DNA of 64,000 nucleotides from Aquiflexum sp. TKW24L (GTDB lineage Bacteria > Bacteroidota > Bacteroidia > Cytophagales > Cyclobacteriaceae). Shown here piece after piece: positions 24,706 to 33,488 of the stretch. The position numbers and the translations under genes were made by a program. The stretch is from contig NZ_JAMFLG010000015.1 of assembly GCF_023502205.1 (NCBI RefSeq), positions 45,614 to 109,613 on the forward strand, given 5' to 3'. The stretch's first letter is position 1; every line of letters begins with the position of its first letter. The notes under the pieces were generated by a model. The model had not been told where the DNA came from and ran no database searches. It saw nothing but the letters and a program-made list of their open reading frames with translations.

Positions 24706-25320
24706 TCAATTATTCAAAATGTGTTTATTCACCCATTCAATCTCTTCCTGACGGATGGTGTGCTGCATGTCGGCAAAAATCAAAGTTTCCACGTATGCCC
24801 CGAGTTTTTTCATCAATTCCGCTGAGGCCTCGATCCTACTTAGAGGAACATGTATGTCTTGTTGACTCGATCCGATAAAAACAGGGGTGCCAAGAAAATC
24901 ACCTTTGTACTTTGAAGGATTCAATTTTTCACCTATCAATCCCCCTGTGAATGCAATCACTCCTCCATATCTTTTGGCATTTTGTGATGCATATTCTAAA
25001 GAAAGACAAGCTCCCTGAGAAAACCCGATAAAGTAGATTTGATCAGAAGTGAATCCTTTTTCATGAATGTCTTGGATAATTTCATCTATGATTTGCATAG
25101 ATTTTGAAAAGGCAGGTTCATTATTGGCGTCCGGAGCCATAAAGCTAAACGGATACCAGGAACTCGCGAGAGCTTGTGGTGCCAATAATGCAAATTCATC
25201 CAAGTTTAGATATCTGTTCAATCCCATGATACTGACAGGGTTTGCCCCTCTTCCATGGATCATGACCGCAACTTTTGTCGCTTGTTCTAATGGCATTCCG
25301 GCTTTTGTAATTTCAGGCAT
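24706..25320 (-). CDS. Carboxylesterase/phospholipase, MhqD-like
   Basis: An alpha/beta hydrolase of about 204 residues using the start MPEITKAG; an in-frame ATG at 25332 gives 4 more residues. It has the oxyanion stretch MIHGRGANPVSI near 24-35, the nucleophile elbow GFSQGACLS near 101-109, and catalytic Asp and His near QDIHVPLSRIE and DMQHTIRQEE. The reading frame overlaps the end of the dioxygenase gene, so they are made from one mRNA. In B. subtilis MhqD-type hydrolases are induced with MhqO dioxygenases by quinones; the same pairing here suggests the same role. Confidence 0.85.
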   Translation of the reverse strand: MPEITKAGMPLEQATKVAVMIHGRGANPVSIMGLNRYLNLDEFALLAPQALASSWYPFSFMAPDANNEPAFSKSMQIIDEIIQDIHEKGFTSDQIYFIGFSQGACLSLEYASQNAKRYGGVIAFTGGLIGEKLNPSKYKGDFLGTPVFIGSSQQDIHVPLSRIEASAELMKKLGAYVETLIFADMQHTIRQEEIEWVNKHILNN

Positions 25321-26263
25321 ATTTTTCAACATTCAGTTCAACTTTAGCCAATCTTGCTTCCAATTTTGACCTTTGAGACTCAATCCACTCAGGCAATTTC
25401 AATAATTCACCCAAATGTGCTTCATCCTCATCGATCGCAAATCCGGGTTCGTCGGTCGCAATTTCGAACAAAACACCACCCGGTTCCCTAAAATAGATAG
25501 ATTTGAAATAATTCCGATCTTTCACTTCTGTGACCTGATAGCCATTTCGAATCAATTTTTGTTGGATCTCCAATTGGCTCGCTTCATTGGCTGTACGAAA
25601 AGCGATGTGATGGACGGTCCCTGCACTTTGGGTCCCTTGTCTTCCATTTGGATCGATGACAATGTCAACAATATCTCCGGGATCACCTTTTGTTCCAAAT
25701 CGATACCGTCCACCATCCTCCGCAATAAATCTGTAATCCATAAATTGGGTAAGCAACTTTTCTGTCAACTCTTTAGCTTTCAGATTTAATGTAGCCCCAT
25801 AAAACCCCCTGACCGCAAATTCCAAAGGAATGTTTCCATAAGTCCAACCCTTCCTTTCGTCCTTGTTTGTGGCAATCAATTCAATCCCCATACCATCATG
25901 GTCTTCAAACCTTATCAATTTTTCACCAAATCTTGATAAAGGCGTAGAAAAAGGAATGTTGTATTTGCCCAATCTTTCCATCCAAAACCCTAGAGCATCC
26001 AAAGGGACAGAAAAAGCAGTATAGGTCAATTCACCTGTACCTTTGGTTCCTTTTCGCGCACCTTCAAATGGGAAAGTCGTGAACACTGTTCCCGGTGCAC
26101 CCAATTCATCTCCAAAATAGAAATGATAGACATCAGGAGCATCAAAATTGATCGTCTTTTTCACTAGCCTCAATCCCAAAATACCTGTATAGAAATCCAG
26201 ATTTTTTTGTGGATTACCTGCAATAGCCGTGATATGGTGGATTCCAGAGATTAGAGCTGCCAT
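25313..26263 (-). CDS. Ring-cleaving dioxygenase of the glyoxalase fold, MhqO-like
   Basis: 316 residues forming two tandem vicinal-oxygen-chelate modules. The N-terminal module begins GIHHITAIAG and contains LGLRLVKKTINFD; the second includes HHIAFRTANEASQ and YFREPGGVLFEIATD. The His and Glu residues in GIHHITA, HHIAF and LFEIATDEPG are the expected metal ligands. MhqO-type proteins open hydroquinone or catechol rings. It comes first on the mRNA, before the MhqD-like esterase. A tandem heptamer array lies directly upstream (26285-26332). Confidence 0.87.
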   Translation of the reverse strand: MAALISGIHHITAIAGNPQKNLDFYTGILGLRLVKKTINFDAPDVYHFYFGDELGAPGTVFTTFPFEGARKGTKGTGELTYTAFSVPLDALGFWMERLGKYNIPFSTPLSRFGEKLIRFEDHDGMGIELIATNKDERKGWTYGNIPLEFAVRGFYGATLNLKAKELTEKLLTQFMDYRFIAEDGGRYRFGTKGDPGDIVDIVIDPNGRQGTQSAGTVHHIAFRTANEASQLEIQQKLIRNGYQVTEVKDRNYFKSIYFREPGGVLFEIATDEPGFAIDEDEAHLGELLKLPEWIESQRSKLEARLAKVELNVEKYA

Positions 26264-26284
26264 AGAGTAAGGGTTTTTAGTTGA

Positions 26285-26332
26285 GTTATTGGTTATTGGT
26301 TATTGGTTATTGGGGTAATTTCCAATAACCAT
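26285..26332. repeat. Perfect GTTATTG heptamer array with inverted arm
   Basis: Four exact tandem copies of GTTATTG occupy 26285-26312; a further CCAATAACC (26322-26330) is the inverse of GGTTATTGG, so the end of the array can fold into a hairpin. It sits between yceI and the dioxygenase start. Confidence 0.8.
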
Positions 26333-26340
26333 TTCCAAAA

Positions 26341-26868
26341 TTACTGTTTTACAATCTGAATGTTAGCCAAAATTCTAACTTGGTCACTGACGACTATGCT
26401 TCCGGCTTCAGTCACTGCATTCCATATTAAACCAAATTCTTTTCTGCTTATTTTTCCTTCTAATTCAAATCCTGCTTTGGTTTGGCCATATGGATCCTGC
26501 ACGATGCCACCAAAATCAGCACTTAGTTCAACTGTCTTGGTAACATCCTTGATGGTCAATTCACCTACTAATTTGTCTCCTTCCAAAACTCCGTTAAAAG
26601 ACATTTTAGGATATTTCTCAGCATCGAAGAAATCTGCAGATTTTAAATGGTTGTCTCTGTCAGATTGGTTGGTATCAATACTAGAGATATGGGCGTCGAA
26701 AGAAATTTCTGCTCCCTGAAAATCATCAGAAGTACTTTCCGCTCCACCTTCAAATGATTTGAAATTACCGGTTACAGTCGAAATCACCAAGTGTTTTACT
26801 TTGAATGATACTTCTGAATGTGTTGGGTCAATAGCCCATTGTGTTGCTGTTACTGTTGCAGTGCTCAT
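26341..26868 (-). CDS. YceI-like polyisoprenoid-binding protein
   Basis: 175 residues forming a lipocalin-like barrel. The family start WAIDPTHSEVSFKVKHLVIS is present at about residues 11-30, followed by NFKSFEG, SFDAHISSIDT and SADFFDAEKYPKMSFNG. No signal peptide is evident, unlike E. coli YceI, so it is probably cytoplasmic, as in many Bacteroidota YceI homologues. The family binds isoprenoid quinones. It follows the MarR regulator gene on the same strand, and its upstream region contains a site matching the one in front of marR. Confidence 0.9.
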   Translation of the reverse strand: MSTATVTATQWAIDPTHSEVSFKVKHLVISTVTGNFKSFEGGAESTSDDFQGAEISFDAHISSIDTNQSDRDNHLKSADFFDAEKYPKMSFNGVLEGDKLVGELTIKDVTKTVELSADFGGIVQDPYGQTKAGFELEGKISRKEFGLIWNAVTEAGSIVVSDQVRILANIQIVKQ

Positions 26869-26969
26869 AATTTTGATTGTTTTAGTTAATTATAGTTTAG
26901 ATTTTATTCCTGTTTAATTTATCCTTGATTCGATATTTTGAACTTTGCTTTTATTGAACGTTCTAGACA

Positions 26970-26985
26970 TTAAATGTATAGACAC
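26970..26985. promoter_or_regulatory. Candidate MarR operator upstream of yceI
   Basis: TTAAATGTATAGACAC matches the site at 27475-27490 (TTAATTGTATATACAT) at 13 of 16 positions, and overlaps a TACATTTA sequence on the minus strand that is one base off the TAnnTTTG minus-7 box. It lies about 100 bases before the yceI start. Confidence 0.5.
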
Positions 26986-27004
26986 GTTTTTATTTAAATT
27001 TTTT

Positions 27005-27454
27005 TTATCCTCTCAATTTATCCAAAAGCATATTCAATTGTTTCACTTCTTCTTTTTCCAATTGGATCAGAGCTTGGTTTTGGATTAATATTTCTTCCTG
27101 AAGTTGGTTTAGCAATTCCAAACCTTTGTCAGTAATCATGATATCAACTTGCCGTCTGTCTAAAGGACATTCGTTTCTTTCGAGTAATCCTTTTTGCTTC
27201 AGTTTCTCGACCAACCGCGATGCATTAGACATTTTATTAAGCATCCTATCCTGAATCGAAGAAACTGTAATCGGATTTCCGTTTTGTCCCCTCAAAATTC
27301 TTAAAACATTGTATTGCTCAGGAGAAAGACCAAATGGTTTGAAAAGACTATTTTGTTTTGTGACGATAAAGCTGTGTGTGAAAAGGATATTCACGATGGC
27401 TTTGTTATGTTCATCTTTAAATTCCTTCTGCTGTATTTCGTCTTCTAACTTCAT
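27005..27454 (-). CDS. MarR family transcriptional regulator
   Basis: 149 residues from the start MKLEDEIQQKE; the frame is open 12 codons upstream, but that start would lie beyond a promoter-like box. The winged-helix core is seen in FGLSPEQYNVLRILRGQ near 49-65, ISSIQDRMLNKMSNASRLVEKL-type helices (two overlapping pieces, about 73-95) and ERNECPLDRRQVDIMITDKG near 101-120. The DRRQVDIMIT stretch is the wing. MarR proteins repress stress genes and often themselves. It is placed before yceI and the quinone-stress pair. Confidence 0.9.
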   Translation of the reverse strand: MKLEDEIQQKEFKDEHNKAIVNILFTHSFIVTKQNSLFKPFGLSPEQYNVLRILRGQNGNPITVSSIQDRMLNKMSNASRLVEKLKQKGLLERNECPLDRRQVDIMITDKGLELLNQLQEEILIQNQALIQLEKEEVKQLNMLLDKLRG

Positions 27455-27478
27455 TTGTATAAAATGTCTTTGTATTAA

Positions 27479-27499
27479 TTGTATATACATACAAATGTA
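27479..27499 (-). promoter_or_regulatory. marR promoter box overlapped by a palindromic operator
   Basis: On the minus strand TACATTTG (27499-27492) is a good minus-7 box. The 16-base near-palindrome TTGTATATACATACAA (27479-27494, 14 of 16 symmetric) covers its end and the expected start site, the classic position for self-repression. Confidence 0.6.
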
Positions 27500-27561
27500 A
27501 CAAAAGGTTTTGAAAGAATTACATTTTTCTAAAATTTATTTGATTGTATCCAAAAAAAAAA

Positions 27562-28362
27562 TCAAAACTGCCTCATCCAATCCCCCATGAGCCTATTGAT
27601 TTCATCCGGTTTTTCGATGCAGCTACTGTGGCCCGCTCCCAGAACCATGTGCAAAATCGAATTGGAAATCGACATTTGGATAAACTTTGCTTTTTCGGGT
27701 TTGGTAGCCACATCTTCATCTCCCACTATGATCATGGTAGGACATTTGATTTGTCTGATTTCATCTTCTATTCCCTTCCTGTGGATTACAGCCTCCACGG
27801 ATTTGGTGATGGTTTTTTTATTGGACTGAAGTTCTTTGATCCATTTTTTATAGGCCTCTCCGTTTTGCGGATTTTCGAGCCAACTTTGTGCAAACATAAT
27901 CTTCATCACCGAACCTGCGACGGTAGGAATAACACCAAACCATTTGACGATCCCATTCAGAAGTTTATACTTTGGAAAGTTTTCTACCGGTTCAGGACTT
28001 GCCGATGTTTCTAATAAAACCAGACTTTTGACTTTATCAGGAAATCTGGCCGCCAAGCGCATTCCCACAAATCCTCCCATAGAAAGCCCAACAAAATGGA
28101 CCGGTTTGCCCACAAGTTTGTCTATCAACTCCATAGCATCTAAAGTCAGCAAATTTATGTCAATAGCTCCGTCAGTTACTTCAGATTGACCCTGTCCTCT
28201 GTGGTCATAGGCAATGACAGTATAATTTTGCTTCAAAAAATCAACCTGACTTTGAAACATCTTATGGCTCCAAAGCAATCCATGAGAAAAGACGATTACT
28301 TCTTCGCCCCCTCCTTCTTGGATATAAAAAAGCTTGGTAGAATTGAGTTGAATGTGTGACAT
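27562..28362 (-). CDS. Alpha/beta hydrolase
   Basis: 266 residues starting at MSHIQLNSTK; a longer frame of 10 more codons is unlikely. The HGLLWSHKMF loop near 30, AYDHRGQGQS near 57-66 and the nucleophile elbow VGLSMGGFVG near 90-99 mark the catalytic core; the acid and base are expected near IVGDEDVATKPEKA and LGAGHSSCIEKPDE. It resembles 3-oxoadipate enol-lactonase-like hydrolases without being clearly one. It is divergent in function from the MhqD-like esterase but may serve the same stress. The upstream end abuts a heptamer array. Confidence 0.85.
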   Translation of the reverse strand: MSHIQLNSTKLFYIQEGGGEEVIVFSHGLLWSHKMFQSQVDFLKQNYTVIAYDHRGQGQSEVTDGAIDINLLTLDAMELIDKLVGKPVHFVGLSMGGFVGMRLAARFPDKVKSLVLLETSASPEPVENFPKYKLLNGIVKWFGVIPTVAGSVMKIMFAQSWLENPQNGEAYKKWIKELQSNKKTITKSVEAVIHRKGIEDEIRQIKCPTMIIVGDEDVATKPEKAKFIQMSISNSILHMVLGAGHSSCIEKPDEINRLMGDWMRQF

Positions 28363-28372
28363 AATATTGTTG

Positions 28373-28407
28373 TACGAAGTATAGTGTACCAAGTACCAAG
28401 TATTGGA
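28373..28407. repeat. TACCAAG-type heptamer array
   Basis: Five 7-base units in register: TACGAAG, TATAGTG, TACCAAG, TACCAAG, TATTGGA. It is the inverse of the array at 28475-28529 and could pair with it. Confidence 0.7.
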
Positions 28408-28474
28408 AAATATATTTGGATTAACTTTCTGATTCCGGCCCCATTCATTTTAAACCTAAGTCAACCTGAGCTTC

Positions 28475-28529
28475 CTTGGTACTTCGTACTTGATACTTAG
28501 TACTTGTACTTGATTTTTGATTCTTGCTA
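28475..28529. repeat. CTTGGTA-type heptamer array, inverse of the neighbouring array
   Basis: Units CTTGGTA, CTTCGTA, CTTGATA, CTTAGTA, a 6-base CTTGTA, then CTTGATT, TTTGATT, CTTGCTA. The reverse complement TACGAAGTACCAAG corresponds to units of the array at 28373-28407. It ends 8 bases before the amidohydrolase stop. Confidence 0.75.
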
Positions 28530-28536
28530 CTCATTT

Positions 28537-30129
28537 TCACCAATCCAAACCAGGCTGTTTCAATTTTCTATATTCTTCCCGTTCTTTGTGCTGTTGTACG
28601 ACAGTACGGACATCCTGCAAGAGTTGTTTGGCATCATAGACTATCCCATCTTTCACGGTATATTTCACGCCTCCTACCCTGATAGGCTCATTGTTTTCAT
28701 CTATCCGTATGGCACCCGTCCCATAGAGTACTTTGAGGTTTTGAAGGGGATTTTCTTCCAAAATCACAAAATCAGCCAACTTCCCAACTTCCACAGTTCC
28801 GATTTCATTTTCCATTCCCAAAGCCTCCGCAGCATACATGGTCGAGGACCTGATGACTTCCAAAGGATGAAATCCAGCTTCCCTGAGCAATTCCATTTCC
28901 CTGATATAGGCAAATCCATACAATTGATAAATGAAGCCGGAATCCGAACCGGTAGTCACGCGGCCACCACGGTTTTTGTATTCATTGACAAAGGTCATCC
29001 AAAGGCGGTAATTTTCCTTCCATTGGATCTCCTCCTCCGTGGTCCAATCAAACCAATACGATCCGTGCGATTCTCGGCTTGGTTTGTAAAAGCGCCATAA
29101 AGAGGGAAGTGTATATTCCTCATGCCATTCCGCCCTTCTTGCCCGCATCAGGTCACGGTTGGCTTCATAGATATTGAAAGTAGGGTCCAAGGTAAAATCC
29201 AGGTCCAAAAGCTCCTGCATCACCTTGTTCCAATGCTCTGAATATGGCGGTGCGGCCTGTTTCCACAGTTTCCCCGCTTCTGCAAAACGATGCTGTTCAT
29301 TCTGATAATTATAATCCAGCCTGTAATCCTGAATGGTCCTATCAACAAAAAGTGCTTCAGGAAGGCCATACCAGTGCTCCATTGTAGTCAGTCCTGCCCT
29401 TGCAGAATGGAGGACATTCCATCTCGCCACGTCCATCTGCGCATGATGCATCGAAGATCTCAAGCCGATTCTTTTGTTCTCTTCCAAAGCCGCTTGCATT
29501 ACTTCAGGTTTAGCACCAAAGAATTTGATGCCGTCTGCTCCATTTTTGGCGTTATCATTTACCCAAGCCTTGGCTTCAGCTGCATTGGTGATTGGTTTTT
29601 CGGAACCTTGCCCAAAACTTGTATACGCAAACAAACGCGGTGCTGTGATGGTGTTGGCTGCAGATTTTTTCTTATGGTCAAGCACCCAACCCAGTCCATT
29701 ACTTGCAGAGGGGTCTTTTACAGTAGTGATGCCATGAGACATCCAAAGTTTGAAAACATATTCTGCCGGCGTACCCTGACCTGATCCTCCTATATGCCCG
29801 TGCATGTCAATGAATCCCGGCAAAAGATAATGTCCTGCTAGTTCCATCACTTTGTCATTTGGTCCGGCTTTTGGTCTCCGGTCTTCCTTGATGGGAATAC
29901 CGGGATAGCCTACGACTGTTATTTCCGTGATCCTGTTTTTTTGGACGACGATATCGACAGGACCGATAGGAGGTGAACCTGTCCCATCGATCAATGTCAC
30001 TCCGCGAAGGATCAGCTTGTCATATGGACCTTCCCCTTCCTTTCTTTCAGGGGAAGGCATGACCTGTGAAAAAATTTCTGATGTAAATAAAAACAGGCTA
30101 CATGCAAATAGGATCAATGATTTTTTCAT
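28537..30129 (-). CDS. Secreted amidohydrolase
   Basis: 530 residues starting at MKKSLILFACSLFLF, a signal peptide cleaved after SEIFSQ; the frame is open 13 codons upstream. The amidohydrolase core shows LPGFIDMHGHIGG (metal motif His-x-His), a SMHHAQMD block in the middle, and TTGSDSGFIYQLYG toward the C-terminus, where the Asp completes the site. The family hydrolyses amide or similar bonds in a wide range of substrates, including imidazolonepropionate and dipeptides. No neighbours suggest a substrate. It precedes nothing else on its strand and starts beside the terminator of the small barrel gene. Confidence 0.87.
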   Translation of the reverse strand: MKKSLILFACSLFLFTSEIFSQVMPSPERKEGEGPYDKLILRGVTLIDGTGSPPIGPVDIVVQKNRITEITVVGYPGIPIKEDRRPKAGPNDKVMELAGHYLLPGFIDMHGHIGGSGQGTPAEYVFKLWMSHGITTVKDPSASNGLGWVLDHKKKSAANTITAPRLFAYTSFGQGSEKPITNAAEAKAWVNDNAKNGADGIKFFGAKPEVMQAALEENKRIGLRSSMHHAQMDVARWNVLHSARAGLTTMEHWYGLPEALFVDRTIQDYRLDYNYQNEQHRFAEAGKLWKQAAPPYSEHWNKVMQELLDLDFTLDPTFNIYEANRDLMRARRAEWHEEYTLPSLWRFYKPSRESHGSYWFDWTTEEEIQWKENYRLWMTFVNEYKNRGGRVTTGSDSGFIYQLYGFAYIREMELLREAGFHPLEVIRSSTMYAAEALGMENEIGTVEVGKLADFVILEENPLQNLKVLYGTGAIRIDENNEPIRVGGVKYTVKDGIVYDAKQLLQDVRTVVQQHKEREEYRKLKQPGLDW

Positions 30130-30176
30130 GGTAGGTGGATTTGAAAGATTCAAAATAATCCTTTTCACCCCAATAA

Positions 30177-30214
30177 AAAAACCGACCCTCCCAATGAGAA
30201 GGATAGTCGGTTTT
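30177..30214 (-). terminator. Terminator of the small barrel gene
   Basis: AAAACCGAC pairs with GTCGGTTTT with an inner CTCC/GGA region, giving a minus-strand stop just past the gene ending at 30237. Confidence 0.75.
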
Positions 30215-30236
30215 AGGTTTAAGAAGCCGTCTTTAC

Positions 30237-30674
30237 TTACTCTTTCCTAAAAGTATACCGAAGACCGATACTGGCTCTGAGGGTTAAGTCACCATTTGCA
30301 ACTAGGGGAGTCCCTTCCATTAAAATTGAAAATTGCCTGTGGTTGGATATAGGCTTAAAGTCCATACCCAAAGGTAGTCCTATCCTACCATCATCCGCGT
30401 CTGTGTATCCAACCATTAATCCAATGTGTAGGTTATACCATTCTGTCCGGCTGACATTATAATGGCCTAAAGCCTCTACTCCTAATACATAATTAACTAC
30501 ATCTCCGGCAAGAAATCTCGCCTCCCCAAAAAACTTCTTATCCACATCTGTGCCTACACCGATCTGGGACAAAACCCCTCCCGGGTAAACCCCGACATGC
30601 ACTTGTGCATGAGCCTGAATAGAAATAAAAAGGGCAAAAATCAAAATAATGGCAAAGAATCTGAATTTATTCAT
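30237..30674 (-). CDS. Small outer-membrane-like beta-barrel protein
   Basis: 145 residues with a signal peptide (IILIFALFISIQAHAQ). The mature chain is Gly-rich beta strands (HVGVYPGGVLSQIGVG, LRASIGLRYTFRKE), the last ending in an aromatic just before a charged tail, as in barrels. At 120 mature residues it is short, fit for an eight-strand barrel at most. It is a monocistronic gene with its own terminator. No assigned function. Confidence 0.65.
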   Translation of the reverse strand: MNKFRFFAIILIFALFISIQAHAQVHVGVYPGGVLSQIGVGTDVDKKFFGEARFLAGDVVNYVLGVEALGHYNVSRTEWYNLHIGLMVGYTDADDGRIGLPLGMDFKPISNHRQFSILMEGTPLVANGDLTLRASIGLRYTFRKE

Positions 30675-30759
30675 GTTTTTTATTGGTTTGATTTATATAA
30701 GGCAAAAATAGTTTTTAATCCCAGTCTACCAAATCAAATATTGGTAACGGTAACAATTT

Positions 30760-30795
30760 AAAATGCCTCTGAGAATACATTCCCAAAGGCATTTT
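30760..30795 (-). terminator. Terminator of the ABC transporter operon
   Basis: AAAATGCCT pairs with AGGCATTTT across an 18-base loop, on the minus strand about 175 bases past the permease stop. Long loop, so moderately sure. Confidence 0.6.
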
Positions 30796-30968
30796 CCAAA
30801 TTATAGAGAATTTAATAAATTGAAAGAAATCTTTCGAAAGCTCTTAAAATCAAACAAAAACAATTGATTACGAGACAATATCTACTAATATCCAATATCA
30901 ATTTAATATCTGATTGCTTTGAATAGACGGTTAATATGGGAAATTCTAATTTACTCACATAAGAAATA

Positions 30969-33488
30969 TTACCCTCTCAAAATCTCCATCGGAGGCATCT
31001 TCACAATTTTGCGACCATTGAGCCAGCCCAGGAGAATGGTCAAAGCTGTAATGGCTACATAAACTATCAAAGCTTCTTTGTATGCTCCTCTAAATGGCAA
31101 CTCAAATACAAACTCACTCAATAACCATGTTGCCAAAAAGGACAGTAAAATCCCACTCAGCGAAGCCAAAGAACCCAAAAAGAAATATTCCAAGGTATTG
31201 ATCTTGCTGACCAAACCGCTGTCCGCACCGAGTGTCCGCAGCAAGATACTTTCCCGCATCCTTTGGTATTTGCTGATGATCAATGAACTGATCAAAACCA
31301 AAATACCGGTAATGATGCTGAAAAAAGCCATGAATTGGATTACAAAACTGATTTTGCCAAGAATCTCTTCCAAGGTTTCAACTATCGCACCCAAATTGAT
31401 TACCGAGATATTTGGGAACTCTCTTACAATCTCCGACTGCACATCCGCGGCCTGACGGTCATTGATGGTTTTGGTGATCAGCACATGAAACTTCGGCGCA
31501 TTGTTCAAAACATTTTCGGGAAATAATACCAAAAAATTTGTAGAAACCTGATTGAATTTGATATCCCGGAAGCTCCCCACATAGGTCGTAATCGGTCTTC
31601 CCTGGACATTGAAAATAATCTGATCTCCCAATTTGATCCCCGTCCGCATGGCGTAGCCTTGGTCAAAAGAAACAAAAACCGAATCTCCGGGATTGGATAC
31701 TTTATAAAGCTGTCCTGTCACCAGCCTTTCAGAACTGATCAAAGTGTCTCTGTAGGTTACCCTAAATTCCCTGTTGTATAATCCCCGGGATCGTTTTTCT
31801 TCCTCAGGCAAAGTGTCGTTCCCTTTTTTGGTCAGGCCATTGATAGACTCCAATCCCATGGTTACAATAGGTACCTGCTGCATGATGGGCAGGTCTTTGC
31901 TTAGGATTTTATCTGCGACTGCCTCAACCTGATGCGTTTGGATGTCAAAAAGCAGCATGTTTGGTTGGTCCTTTTTGTCTGCAAACTTTGCTTCATCCAA
32001 CAATTGGTTTTGGACAAAAAACAAGGTGCTGATCATGGCTGTACCCAAACCGATGGTTGCTATCAAGGAAACGGTTTGGTTATTTGGCCTGTATAAATTG
32101 GCTAAAGACTGTCTGATAGGATACTGCAGTGAAATCGGAAGGAATTTTCGGATCAGCCACATGATTCCAATTGCTACAGTCCAAAGAATCAAGAATGCAA
32201 AAACCACAAATCCGGTAAAGCCGAGCGATTGCTTCCATCCATTGAGCAGGTAAAAGCTGAACCCGAAGACAAACAAAAGAATACCAAACACAACCGCCCA
32301 ACGCAAGGGATCTTTGTTGATCTTGGTTTCCCCTTCCTCAGGCCGCAAAGTAGCCATCGGAGATACCTTTCTGATTTTCAACAAAGGCAACAAGGCAAAT
32401 AAAATAGATACCAATAATCCGGTGATTACACCAAAGCCTATACTTTTCCAAGAAATTGCAATGGTAACATCCACCGGAAGGAAATCCGCAAATACTGCCG
32501 GTAAAATAAACTGCAAAATGCTCCCTAAAAGTGATCCGAATACTGCTCCCGCAAATCCCATAATCACGATCTGAACCAAATATATTTTCATTGCCGTCCA
32601 AGCAGAGACGCCAAGACATCTCAAAACTGCCACTGAAGCTAATTTTTCCTTTACAAAAACATTGACTGCACTAGCGACACCCACACAACCCAAAAGCAAG
32701 GCAATAAAGGCAACCAAACTCAGAAAGTTCGATAGGTTTTGGAAGGAACGGCCTGTCTGCCTTTTCCGGTCTTCAATGGTGTCCGCATCGACTTTTTCTT
32801 CCTCCCATTGCTCCTCGTATTTCTTCACCAAATCGTCAGGATTTGTCAAGTCATCTAATTGGTAATACCTGACATATTCCAGCCTACTGCCGTATTGGAT
32901 CAGACCGGTAGCCTCCACGTATTCCATAGGGATGTATACCGCAGGTGCTACAGTGGCTGTAATCCCTGTTTGGCCCGGGACTTTCTGTAATTCGCCTTCG
33001 ATATAGAATGAAACATTCCCGACTTTGATACTGTCCCCTATCACAGCATTGAATTGTGCCATGAGGAGTTTTTCCACCAAAGCTCTTTTGCCCCCCTTTC
33101 TAAAGGAAGCTTCTGCCTCAGCGGGGATGGTTTCTAGTTTTCCGTAAAAAGGGAAATTTCCTTCCAGCGCCCTTACCTGCGTCAGCCGACTTGCGCCAGT
33201 TGAAGGAAAAGCCACCATACTGGCAAAATTGATCTCTTCAGCAGTTGCAATCGCCAAGGAATCGGTAGGTTGTGGCCCGAGTGGTTTGTTATTTTCCAAT
33301 ACCAAGTCTGCCCCGACAAGTTCTTTGGATTGTTGGTCGATTCCTCTTTTCAGGTTTTCACCAAATGAACTGATACCTACCAAGGCCGCAATCCCTACGA
33401 CCATCGAGGATACAAAAAGGAGGAGCCTTGAGAAATTTTTTCTAAAATCCCGGAAGGCCATTTTCAAAACCCAAGAAAAATCAGACAT
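30969..33488 (-). CDS. ABC transporter permease, YbbP/LolE-FtsX type
   Basis: 839 residues with an N-terminal transmembrane helix, a large periplasmic domain, a three-helix block near residues 250-370 (FLSLVAFIALLLGCVGVAS and following), a second pair near 395-450, and a final block near 715-835. That duplicated FtsX layout of about ten helices is the YbbP pattern. The ATPase stop overlaps its start by 8 bases. Such pairs use ATP to move lipoproteins or other hydrophobic molecules out of the inner membrane; YbbAP substrate is unsettled. The SGNH hydrolase gene upstream on the other strand repeats the E. coli tesA-ybbA-ybbP grouping. Confidence 0.88.
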   Translation of the reverse strand: MSDFSWVLKMAFRDFRKNFSRLLLFVSSMVVGIAALVGISSFGENLKRGIDQQSKELVGADLVLENNKPLGPQPTDSLAIATAEEINFASMVAFPSTGASRLTQVRALEGNFPFYGKLETIPAEAEASFRKGGKRALVEKLLMAQFNAVIGDSIKVGNVSFYIEGELQKVPGQTGITATVAPAVYIPMEYVEATGLIQYGSRLEYVRYYQLDDLTNPDDLVKKYEEQWEEEKVDADTIEDRKRQTGRSFQNLSNFLSLVAFIALLLGCVGVASAVNVFVKEKLASVAVLRCLGVSAWTAMKIYLVQIVIMGFAGAVFGSLLGSILQFILPAVFADFLPVDVTIAISWKSIGFGVITGLLVSILFALLPLLKIRKVSPMATLRPEEGETKINKDPLRWAVVFGILLFVFGFSFYLLNGWKQSLGFTGFVVFAFLILWTVAIGIMWLIRKFLPISLQYPIRQSLANLYRPNNQTVSLIATIGLGTAMISTLFFVQNQLLDEAKFADKKDQPNMLLFDIQTHQVEAVADKILSKDLPIMQQVPIVTMGLESINGLTKKGNDTLPEEEKRSRGLYNREFRVTYRDTLISSERLVTGQLYKVSNPGDSVFVSFDQGYAMRTGIKLGDQIIFNVQGRPITTYVGSFRDIKFNQVSTNFLVLFPENVLNNAPKFHVLITKTINDRQAADVQSEIVREFPNISVINLGAIVETLEEILGKISFVIQFMAFFSIITGILVLISSLIISKYQRMRESILLRTLGADSGLVSKINTLEYFFLGSLASLSGILLSFLATWLLSEFVFELPFRGAYKEALIVYVAITALTILLGWLNGRKIVKMPPMEILRG

